Shown piece by piece: positions 7,256 through 13,595 of a DNA stretch of 18,774 nucleotides. Positions within the stretch are counted from its first letter, which is position 1. Each line of letters begins with the position of its first letter. A program made the translations under genes and the position numbers. The notes under the pieces were generated by a model. That model made no database searches. It was given only the letters and a program-made list of their open reading frames with translations, and was not told the DNA's origin. Source of the DNA: Candidatus Parabacteroides intestinavium (GTDB lineage: Bacteria; Bacteroidota; Bacteroidia; Bacteroidales; Tannerellaceae); the NCBI GenBank assembly GCA_019118725.1, contig DWYO01000180.1, positions 1 to 18,774 on the forward strand. Direction: 5' to 3'.

Positions 7256-8071
7256 TTAATTAGATGCCAAAACTACATCATAGAACTTATTATATTCATC
7301 AATATATGTTTCGGGCGACTGATTGGGCAAGAACGGCACTTGCTTGGTTACTATATACTCCGCAATCTCCGGATTGATGGTCTCGCTTCCTTGAATGATT
7401 CCATCCGCAAAATCTATGGCCAGCTTTGTCAATCCCACAAAACTTGTATCTTCCCGAATAACTTTCAGATCCGCCTCTTCCGCGCCATCTTCCTTCAGTT
7501 TATCCGCAAAATTGCTACTCATCGGGCTTTTAAACTCATCATCATATACAGAATAAACCACCTTGGCATTACGCAGACAAGGATCGTCTGCATACATTCT
7601 TTTAATATACAAACCGGTCAAAGCCGCCATCCAGCCGTGACAATGAATCACATCCGGAATCCAACGAAGTTTTTTGACGGTCTCCATCACGCCACGCACA
7701 TAAAAAATACAGCGCTCGTCATTATCTTCAAATTCGTTTCCTTCTTCATCGGCCACCGTCGATTTGCGCAGGAAATAATCATCGTTATCAATAAAGTAAA
7801 CCTGCATACGGGCAGCCTGAATTGAGGCTACCTTTATGATTAATGGATGATCAGTATCATCAATAATCAGATTCATTCCCGAAAGGCGGATTACCTCATG
7901 TAGTTGATTACGGCGTTCGTTTATATTACCAAACTTCGGCATGAAAGTCCTGATTTCGCGACCACGTTCTTGAATACCTTGTGGTAAGTTCCGACAAACC
8001 GTCGCTATTTCAGATTCCGGCAAATAAGGGGCGATTTCCTGAGCTATAAACAAAACTTTTTTTGCATCCAT
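7256..8071 (-). CDS. Glycogen/starch synthase N-terminal (GT5) domain protein
   Basis: A 271-residue cytoplasmic protein matching only the N-terminal catalytic-domain half of GT5 glycogen synthases. Seen: the opening strand KKVLFIAQEIAPY (4-16), PKFGNI near 45-50, and PDVIHCHGWMAAL (139-151), equivalent to the conserved 'PD..H.HDW' block. Missing: the K-x-G-G-L nucleotide-sugar-binding motif after the first strand (replaced by LPESEIATV) and the entire C-terminal GT-B domain with its E-x-x-x-x-x-x-E motif; normal synthases run to about 480 residues. The gene ends with a clean stop and the DUF4270 gene follows 15 bases later, so this is an established short form rather than fresh truncation. 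Databases usually call such Bacteroidetes proteins 'glycogen/starch synthase', but classic ADP-glucose transferase activity seems doubtful. The start ATG follows a -7-like box at 8099-8106. Confidence 0.82.
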   Translation of the reverse strand: MDAKKVLFIAQEIAPYLPESEIATVCRNLPQGIQERGREIRTFMPKFGNINERRNQLHEVIRLSGMNLIIDDTDHPLIIKVASIQAARMQVYFIDNDDYFLRKSTVADEEGNEFEDNDERCIFYVRGVMETVKKLRWIPDVIHCHGWMAALTGLYIKRMYADDPCLRNAKVVYSVYDDEFKSPMSSNFADKLKEDGAEEADLKVIREDTSFVGLTKLAIDFADGIIQGSETINPEIAEYIVTKQVPFLPNQSPETYIDEYNKFYDVVLASN

Positions 8072-8098
8072 CCTACAAATTCCTTTTATAATACGCTA

Positions 8099-8106
8099 CA
8101 AAGGTA
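8099..8106 (-). promoter_or_regulatory. Candidate -7 box for the GT5-DUF4270 operon
   Basis: On the minus strand this reads TACCTTTG, a full match to the Bacteroidetes -7 consensus TAnnTTTG, about 28 bases before the GT5 protein's ATG. A convincing -33 TTTG was not found at normal spacing. The position in the short divergent gap between two genes makes it a reasonable promoter. Confidence 0.5.
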
Positions 8107-8115
8107 ATAAAAATC

Positions 8116-8146
8116 TTTCATTTCTGATAATTATTTTGTTGCTTTG
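8116..8146 (+). promoter_or_regulatory. Candidate promoter for the serine hydrolase
   Basis: TTTC (8116-8119, three of four with -33 TTTG), a 19-base spacer, and TTGCTTTG (8139-8146, one mismatch from TAnnTTTG) lie 23 bases before the ATG at 8170. Both elements are imperfect, so this is a tentative call. It would fire divergently from the GT5 promoter. Confidence 0.35.
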
Positions 8147-8169
8147 CATAAATTTTAGCGATTTACAAG

Positions 8170-9276
8170 ATGAAACACCCTATTTGTTATAGTTTGATAA
8201 TTGCTGCGTTATATGCATCAAATGCTGCTTTTGCGGATAATATTTTTTATGATTATCCAGCATCTTCCATTGAAGGACAAAGCCTGCCAACCGATAAAAA
8301 CCTGCCAAGAGGGGAAGCACCGGCATCTCTGAAAAAGAATTTGCCCGAATATGTAAAAGCTATCAAAAAGGAAAATGTAAATATGCATAGTATTATGGTG
8401 GTACAACATGGGAAAGTCATCGCTGAGCAATGGTTCGGCGATGGAAAACCGGACGTTCCTCATATACTGAACTCCGTCAGCAAGTCTTTTACTTCGACAG
8501 CTATAGGATTTGCCATCGCAGAAGGGAAATTAAAGGTTACCGATAAAGTCATCTCGTTCTTTCCGGACAAACTGCCGGCTACAATGAGCGACAACCTGAA
8601 AGAAATGGAAATCCGCCATCTGTTGACCATGACTTGCGGACATGACACCGACCCCAGTTCTTCCATTAAGGACAAAGAAGGGGCTGATTGGGTAACCGAA
8701 TTCCTTGCATTCCCGGTGCAGCATAAACCCGGCGAATATTTTCAATACAACAGTCTGGGGACCTATGTCCTTTCGGCCATCATCCAGCAAGTGACCGGGC
8801 AAAAAGTAATCGATTATCTTACGCCACGCCTGTTCCAGCCTTTAGGCATTAAGGACGCCCGATGGGAAGAAAGTCCGCAGGGCATCAACTGTGGTGGCTG
8901 GGGATTGTATCTAAAGACCGAAGACTTGGCCAAAATGGGGCAATTTCTTTTACAAAAAGGCCAATGGGACAAGAGGCAGTTGCTCCCGGCAAAATGGGTA
9001 GAAAAGGCGACATCAGCGGTTGTTTCCTCTACTCCTTCCTGGGTCCGTTTCGAGGATGCGCCTAAAAAGCTGGATCCGAAGACTTGCGACTGGGTACACG
9101 GGTACGGGTATCAGTTCTGGCAATGCCGGCACCATTGTTATCGGGCAGACGGAGCCGGAGGCCAATATATTATTGTAGTCCCTGAAAAAGATGCCGTCAT
9201 TGCAACTACTGCTGATTTGCAAGATATGCAACAAGAGCTTGACTTGATTTGGGAGTATATCTTACCTGCCCTATAA
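8170..9276 (+). CDS. Exported serine hydrolase, beta-lactamase/transpeptidase-like fold
   Basis: A 368-residue protein with a signal peptide (1-22, ending AAFA), so it acts in the periplasm or beyond. The class C beta-lactamase family motifs are present in order: S102-V-S-K105 as the nucleophile and general-base Lys (NSVSKSFTS), Y193-N-S (FQYNSLG) in place of the YxN motif, and GAGGQ (328-332) where family members carry the third motif; the usual KTG is absent. This pattern belongs to the broad 'serine hydrolase' group (esterases, D-amino peptidases, carboxypeptidase-like enzymes), not a proven antibiotic-resistance enzyme. GGWGLYLKTEDLAKMGQ (242-258) is another block typical of this group. 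It is divergent from the GT5 gene and lies 82 bases upstream of metF. The natural substrate is unknown. Confidence 0.88.
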   Translation: MKHPICYSLIIAALYASNAAFADNIFYDYPASSIEGQSLPTDKNLPRGEAPASLKKNLPEYVKAIKKENVNMHSIMVVQHGKVIAEQWFGDGKPDVPHILNSVSKSFTSTAIGFAIAEGKLKVTDKVISFFPDKLPATMSDNLKEMEIRHLLTMTCGHDTDPSSSIKDKEGADWVTEFLAFPVQHKPGEYFQYNSLGTYVLSAIIQQVTGQKVIDYLTPRLFQPLGIKDARWEESPQGINCGGWGLYLKTEDLAKMGQFLLQKGQWDKRQLLPAKWVEKATSAVVSSTPSWVRFEDAPKKLDPKTCDWVHGYGYQFWQCRHHCYRADGAGGQYIIVVPEKDAVIATTADLQDMQQELDLIWEYILPAL

Positions 9277-9280
9277 TTAA

Positions 9281-9321
9281 GTGTGTAAGTTTACGTTGAT
9301 GGTAACACAAACTCAACACAC
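9281..9321 (+). other. Imperfect hairpin in the metF leader
   Basis: GTGTGT (9281-9286) pairs with ACACAC (9316-9321), AGTTT (9288-9292) with AAACT (9309-9313), and a small GTT/AAC pairing is possible inside. It begins four bases after the hydrolase stop and ends 37 bases before the metF ATG. It lacks a T-tract, so it is a poor intrinsic terminator; an mRNA leader structure or the hydrolase's 3' end are both possible. Confidence 0.4.
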
Positions 9322-9358
9322 ACAAACTAATAAACTAAAAACTATAAATAAAAAAGAA

Positions 9359-10309
9359 ATGAATGTAATCGACTTAATAAACAATAGCCGGACAACGGCT
9401 TTCTCGTTCGAGATCTTACCTCCGTTGAAAGGGAACAGCATCCAAAAAGTCTATAATGTAATAGACAAATTGAGGGAATTTGACCCTAAATACATTAATA
9501 TCACCTCACATCATAGCGAATACATCTATTAACCCCAACCAGACGGAAGCCTGCGCAAGGTTAATATCCGGAAGCGTCCGGGATCGGTCGCCATCGCTTC
9601 GGCTATTCAAAACAAATATGGCATTCCGAGTGTTCCACACATTATCTGTAAGGGGTTTACCAAAGATGAGACTGAATACGCATTGATTGACCTGAATTTC
9701 TTAGGCGTCAGTAATCTGCTCCTGTTACGAGGGGATATCAAGACCTTGGAAGTGGAGCAACATCCGGAACAATACCACGAACATGCGACCGACCTGCAGG
9801 AACAGGTAAACCGTTTCAATCAAGGCATCGCTTTGGACGGATCACATATAGAAGGTATCGAAACGCCTTTTTCCTATGGAATGGCGTGCTATCCGGAAAA
9901 ACACGAAGAGGCGCCCAATATGGAATCGGACATATTCTACCTGAAACAGAAAGTAAAAAACGGAGCAAGTTATTTAGTCACTCAAATGTTTTTCGACAAC
10001 GCAAAATATTACGCATTCGTAGAACGTTGCCGGCAAGAAGGAATCACGGTCCCGATTATTCCGGGAATCAAGCCCATTGTATTCCGCAATCAGCTTACCG
10101 TCCTGCCTCGCGTATTCCGTTCAGAAATACCGGAGCCTTTTGCCGCAGAGCTCCGCAAATGCAAAACGGATGAAGAGGCGAAAGAAGTAGGTGTGGAATG
10201 GTGTATCGAACAGTGCAAAGACTTGATACGCCACAACGTCCCCAGCCTCCATTTCTATACCATGATGGCCTCAGAAAGTGTCCGGAGGGTAGCAAAAGAG
10301 ATTTATTGA
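9359..10309 (+). pseudogene. metF: Methylenetetrahydrofolate reductase, interrupted by an in-frame stop codon
   Basis: MetF reduces 5,10-methylene-tetrahydrofolate to 5-methyl-tetrahydrofolate with FAD, supplying the methyl group for methionine. The reading frame from ATG 9359 encodes AFSFEILPP (14-22, with the catalytic Glu at 18) and runs to Tyr57, then meets TAA at 9530-9532. The same frame continues at once with PQPDGSLRKVNIRKRPGSVA, then LLLLRGD (120-126, the FAD-binding block), YLVTQMFFD and IIPGIKPI, to the stop at 10307-10309. Ignoring the TAA, the gene encodes 316 residues, a normal MetF length. A single substitution (for example from AAA, CAA or GAA) explains the lesion; there is no frameshift or deletion. 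Restart downstream (for example TTG 9683) would omit the catalytic Glu. It is either a recent nonsense mutation or a sequence error. Confidence 0.92.
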
Positions 10310-10387
10310 TTCAACTTTTGCAAGCTCAAGTTTAGTTGACAAGGAAACAAGGTAAAACAGACAAACAAAATAAAACAACAAACAGAC

Positions 10388-11062
10388 ATGAAACACTTAC
10401 TAATTGCCGCCCTTTGTCTGGCTGGCGCAATGCAACTATCCGCCCAAGATGGTTTAAAGGATTGGGCAAACCTAAGTCGGTATCAAAAAGAAAATGCTGC
10501 AATCCAACAACCGGTCAAAGCGGTATTCATGGGAAACTCCATTACTGATGGCTGGCCTGTTGCCGACCCGGATTTCTTCACGAAAAACGGATATGTAGGA
10601 AGAGGCATAGGCGGACAAGTTTCCGCACAAATGCTGCTCCGCTTCCGTCAGGACGTCATCGACCTGAACCCCCAAGTGGTGGTTATCCTTGCCGGGACCA
10701 ACGATATAGCCCATAATGACTATGCCATGACTCCGGAACAGACCTTTGACAATGTCGTATCCATGATTCAACTGGCCGAAGCCAACGACATCAAGGTTAT
10801 CTTATGCTCTACCATGCCGGCATCGCAATTCGGCTGGCGTCCCCAGCTGACACCCGCGGAAGACATCAAAGCGTTAAACGCAAAATTCAAAGCCTACGCC
10901 GATGAACACCACATTTTATATGTAGACTACCATTCGGCTATGCAAGACGAAGCAGGAGGTCTTCCGGAAAAATATTCCCAAGATGGCGTACATCCCAACC
11001 TGGAAGGGTATAAAGTCATGGAAAAACTTGTACAAAATGCGTTGAAAAAGGTGATAAAATAA
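10388..11062 (+). CDS. Exported SGNH/GDSL hydrolase
   Basis: A 224-residue secreted esterase-type protein. A signal peptide covers about residues 1-19 (LSA before QD). All SGNH blocks are visible: block I GNSIT with nucleophile Ser51, block II Gly75 in RGIGGQ, block III GTND with Asn105, and block V DGVH with Asp199 and His202 as the rest of the catalytic triad. The layout resembles the platelet-activating-factor-acetylhydrolase-like lipases common in gut Bacteroidetes, which typically remove acetyl or acyl groups from glycans or lipids; the substrate cannot be read from sequence. It is preceded by a leader of about 30 bases that is almost free of T, typical of SD-less Bacteroidetes mRNAs, and followed by a hairpin region at 11070-11148. 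It lies 78 bases after metF, so co-transcription is possible but not evident. Confidence 0.9.
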   Translation: MKHLLIAALCLAGAMQLSAQDGLKDWANLSRYQKENAAIQQPVKAVFMGNSITDGWPVADPDFFTKNGYVGRGIGGQVSAQMLLRFRQDVIDLNPQVVVILAGTNDIAHNDYAMTPEQTFDNVVSMIQLAEANDIKVILCSTMPASQFGWRPQLTPAEDIKALNAKFKAYADEHHILYVDYHSAMQDEAGGLPEKYSQDGVHPNLEGYKVMEKLVQNALKKVIK

Positions 11063-11069
11063 AACCTCC

Positions 11070-11148
11070 CATGCTTTAGATAAAAAAGCATGCACCCTAT
11101 TTCTCAAAAGATAGTAACCTTTTCAGGAAAAGGATGCATGCTTTTTTT
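11070..11148 (+). terminator. Intrinsic terminator with competing hairpin arms
   Basis: AAAAAAGCATGCA (11082-11094) pairs with TGCATGCTTTTTT (11135-11147), forming a 13-bp stem whose right arm runs into a seven-T tract. Inside the loop, CCTTTT (11118-11123) pairs with AAAAGG (11128-11133). An upstream CATGCTTT (11070-11077) can instead pair with AAAGCATG (11085-11092). It starts eight bases after the SGNH hydrolase stop and is likely its terminator. Confidence 0.7.
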
Positions 11149-11235
11149 CATCTATAATCCTGAAAAACCTCCCTAAAAAAACTTATAAACCGAAAACTCG
11201 CACCGTTTTCTCCTCCGGACTATCGCTTTTTTTTG

Positions 11236-11243
11236 TATGTTTG
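11236..11243 (+). promoter_or_regulatory. Candidate -7 box for the DUF3298 lipoprotein
   Basis: TATGTTTG matches the Bacteroidetes -7 consensus TAnnTTTG and is followed by C. It sits 43 bases before the ATG at 11279 and downstream of the SGNH terminator, which is where a new promoter is expected. A -33 TTTG is not obvious at normal spacing. Confidence 0.5.
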
Positions 11244-11278
11244 CATTTTATATATGAATATCTTTAAATACAGATACA

Positions 11279-12133
11279 ATGAAGAAAGTTGGTACATTCA
11301 AAGCCCTATTGTTATTGCTTGCGGCCGGATTTTATTTCAGCGCGTGTAATATGACGCCAAAAGGCGGACAGCAAAACAAGATAGCGTTTGACTCTACATT
11401 GGTAGACAAAACCTATTATTTATTAGATAATCCGGAAAATCCGCACTGCAATCTGCAGATTAAGTTTATTTATCCCTCGGATGCAGACAAGGCGCTGTTG
11501 CCGGAAATACAGAAGCAATTCGTGAACGCTTATTTGGGAGAGGCATACGACACACTTGCTCCTCAAGAAGCGATAAAGAAATATACGGATGATTACATCG
11601 AAGCCTATAAGGATCTGGAGGAGGACTTCAAGGTCGAACTGGCCCGTTCGGAAAAAGAAGGCAATCCAGTGGGTGCCTGGTTCTCATACTATGAGATGTC
11701 GTCAAATACGATCCGTTTCAATCAGGATGGATTACTCTGTTTCTCGGTGAACTTCGAAAATTATACCGGTGGAGCCCACGGAGCCCATGCCTATAATCAT
11801 TTCGTCCTGAATGCCAATACCGGCCATCGGATTTCGGAAGAGGATATCTTCGTGGATAACTATCAAGACAGCCTGGCGGAAATACTGGTGGCGCAAATTG
11901 CCAAACAGAATGATATCAGTGACCCCAAGGAGCTGGAAAACATGGGATTTTTCAGCGTAGACGAGATTTATCCGAACAATAATTTCTTTGTAGACGACAC
12001 GGGTATTACTTATACATTCAACGAATATGAGATAGCGGCTTACGTGGTAGGTCCGGTACATGTACATCTTTCGTTCGAAGAGGTACAATATTTGCTCAGA
12101 TCAGACACGCCTATAACCCAATTAATAAATTAA
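11279..12133 (+). CDS. DUF3298 domain-containing lipoprotein
   Basis: A 284-residue lipoprotein. The signal sequence ends at a lipobox-like FSAC with Cys23 as the likely lipidated residue. The central block NFENYTGGAHGAH (158-170) and the following NHFVLNANTGHRISEEDIF are typical of the region joining a PdaC/DUF4163-like N-terminal part to the C-terminal DUF3298 domain (about 183-272), which ends in the characteristic 'YEIAAYVVGPVHVHLSFEEV' pattern (250-269). The same domain occurs at the C-terminus of the anti-sigma factor RsiV, where it binds lysozyme, but most stand-alone members have no known function and I do not infer one. Downstream, 49 bases separate it from rsmG; a short ATGAC/GTCAT hairpin (12157-12171) lies in that gap. 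Its own promoter is suggested by the -7-like box at 11236. Confidence 0.85.
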   Translation: MKKVGTFKALLLLLAAGFYFSACNMTPKGGQQNKIAFDSTLVDKTYYLLDNPENPHCNLQIKFIYPSDADKALLPEIQKQFVNAYLGEAYDTLAPQEAIKKYTDDYIEAYKDLEEDFKVELARSEKEGNPVGAWFSYYEMSSNTIRFNQDGLLCFSVNFENYTGGAHGAHAYNHFVLNANTGHRISEEDIFVDNYQDSLAEILVAQIAKQNDISDPKELENMGFFSVDEIYPNNNFFVDDTGITYTFNEYEIAAYVVGPVHVHLSFEEVQYLLRSDTPITQLIN

Positions 12134-12182
12134 AAATTGAAGGTGGAAGTGCCCTTATGACACACCGTCATCCAACAAGTTT

Positions 12183-12851
12183 ATGGAACAAAACAATATA
12201 CTGACACGGCCGGAAGTAGCCGAACGACAATTGGAGATACTGTATAAATACTTTCCGAATTTAGACGATAACCAAAAGAAGCAGTTTGATGCGCTTTATG
12301 CGCTTTATGCCGATTGGAACGCAAAGATTAATGTCATATCTCGGAAAGACATCGAGAACCTCTATTTACATCATGTCCTGCATTCGTTGGGAATTACCGG
12401 CTTGTTGCATTTCAAAGCCGGCTCATCCGTCATGGACATCGGCACAGGAGGAGGATTTCCGGGTATTCCCTTGGCCATCTTGTTTCCGGAGGTACGATTT
12501 CATCTGGTAGACAGCATCGGGAAAAAGATAAAGGTGGCCCAATCTGTAGCCGACTCCATCGGGCTAAAGAATGTCACCTCCCGCCACGCACGCGGAGAAG
12601 AGGAGAAACAGCTATTCGATTTTGTGGTCAGCCGGGCCGTTATGCCTTTGGCCGACCTGGTAAAAATCGTGCGCAAAAATATCCGGAAAGAGCAAATCAA
12701 TGCATTGCCCAACGGACTGATCTGTCTGAAAGGAGGCGAGTTAGAGCATGAAGTCCTGCCCTTTCGGAATCAGGCGCTGACCATCAACCTGTCCGAATCT
12801 TTCGAAGAGGAGTATTTTGAAACCAAGAAAGTCGTTTACGTACCATTATGA
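12183..12851 (+). CDS. rsmG: 16S rRNA (guanine-527-N7)-methyltransferase RsmG
   Basis: A 222-residue cytoplasmic methyltransferase (also called GidB) that methylates N7 of G527 in 16S rRNA using S-adenosylmethionine; loss of it gives low-level streptomycin resistance in several bacteria. The SAM-binding motif DIGTGGGFPGIPLAILFP (85-102) is an excellent family match, followed by the acidic strand end HLVDSIGKK (107-115) and the conserved VVSRAVMPL (148-156). An upstream YADWNAKINVISRKDIENLYLHH block (42-64) matches the family N-terminal region. The length is close to normal. The stop overlaps the start of the metallo-beta-lactamase-fold gene (ATGA at 12848-12851), indicating a two-gene operon with translational coupling. 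The start at 12183 is slightly upstream of the conserved domain but is the natural ATG. Confidence 0.95.
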   Translation: MEQNNILTRPEVAERQLEILYKYFPNLDDNQKKQFDALYALYADWNAKINVISRKDIENLYLHHVLHSLGITGLLHFKAGSSVMDIGTGGGFPGIPLAILFPEVRFHLVDSIGKKIKVAQSVADSIGLKNVTSRHARGEEEKQLFDFVVSRAVMPLADLVKIVRKNIRKEQINALPNGLICLKGGELEHEVLPFRNQALTINLSESFEEEYFETKKVVYVPL

Positions 12852-13480
12852 TACAAACATTTATTGTCAATTATTTTCAGGAGAACACCTATCTTTTGTT
12901 CGACGAGACGAAAGAGGCGGTTATCATCGATTGCGGATGCCTGACTTCGCAAGAGTGGAGCAAAGTGGAGGAATACATCACCACGCACCAGCTTGTCTTG
13001 AAGCATCACCTTTGCACACATGTCCATGTAGACCACCTGCTGGGTGCCGGATTTGTCCAAGCCCGTTACGAATTACTTCCTGAAACGGCTCCGGAGGACC
13101 TCAAAGTCCTTCCGGGAATCAGCGCACAGGCCCGTCAATTCGGATTGCCGGTCAATGTGCAGGATATAGAGATACAGGCTCATTTAAAAGCCGGAATGAA
13201 AATACCCTTCGGCAATTCCCGCTTAGAGGTAAAGTCTGTTCCCGGCCATTCTCCCGGCAGCCTCGCGTTCTATGAAACCATGAGCCAATCGGTCTTTGTC
13301 GGTGACACGCTTTTTGCCGGAAGCATCGGACGCACTGATTTGTGGGGAGGCGATTATGACCAGTTGATACACTCAATCAAGACAGAGATTCTGACTTTGC
13401 CCGATGATACCCGTATCTATCCGGGACATGGCTCCCCGACCTCCGTGGCATTCGAAAAATTGAATAATCCCTATATTTAG
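12848..13480 (+). CDS. MBL-fold metallo-hydrolase, glyoxalase II-like
   Basis: A 210-residue cytoplasmic metallo-beta-lactamase-fold hydrolase. Metal ligands are all present: H58-V-H60-V-D62-H63 (THVHVDH), H134 in PGHSPGS, D153 in VGDTLF, and H194 in YPGHG. The N-terminal NTYLLFDETKEAVIIDCG (13-30) and the block FAGSIGRTDLWGGD (156-169) place it with the hydroxyacylglutathione-hydrolase-like group (YcbL/GloB-type), which hydrolyses thioesters such as S-lactoylglutathione or related bacillithiol- or CoA-linked compounds. It is shorter than true GloB, lacking the C-terminal substrate-binding domain, so the substrate is uncertain. Its ATG overlaps the rsmG stop, so the two are translated together; no functional link between them is known to me. 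Confidence 0.9.
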   Translation: MIQTFIVNYFQENTYLLFDETKEAVIIDCGCLTSQEWSKVEEYITTHQLVLKHHLCTHVHVDHLLGAGFVQARYELLPETAPEDLKVLPGISAQARQFGLPVNVQDIEIQAHLKAGMKIPFGNSRLEVKSVPGHSPGSLAFYETMSQSVFVGDTLFAGSIGRTDLWGGDYDQLIHSIKTEILTLPDDTRIYPGHGSPTSVAFEKLNNPYI

Positions 13481-13489
13481 GAACAAGGG

Positions 13490-13560
13490 GGACAAGGATA
13501 CAAAGAGAAAACAAGATTTAAATCTGAAACCTTGTCTGCTACAGCTTAGTCAACTTGTCC
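13490..13560 (+). other. gcvP leader with inverted repeats
   Basis: In the 115-base gap before gcvP, GGACAAG (13490-13496) pairs with CTTGTCC (13554-13560), enclosing a 12-base perfect palindrome AGATTTAAATCT (13514-13525) and further ACAAG/CTTGT copies. It may be the terminator of the MBL gene, a gcvP leader structure, or an operator; no glycine-riboswitch core was recognised. After it the sequence is A-rich up to the ATG. Confidence 0.35.
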
Positions 13561-13595
13561 GCCTATAAACTAAAAAAACTTATAAACTAAAAATT

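Noticed and set aside
9281..9358. Extension of the metF frame upstream to an ATG at 9281
   Set aside because: The added 26 residues are encoded by the A-rich leader and hairpin and do not resemble MTHFR; homologues start at the MNVIDLIN-type sequence encoded from 9359.
9530..9532. Recoding of the metF TAA as an amino acid
   Set aside because: Known stop recoding in bacteria uses TGA (selenocysteine) or TAG (pyrrolysine), other genes here end in TAA normally, and no recoding structure is evident.
13481..13595. Glycine riboswitch upstream of gcvP
   Set aside because: The gap is only 115 bases and I could not find the conserved glycine-aptamer core; the inverted repeats present do not match its layout.
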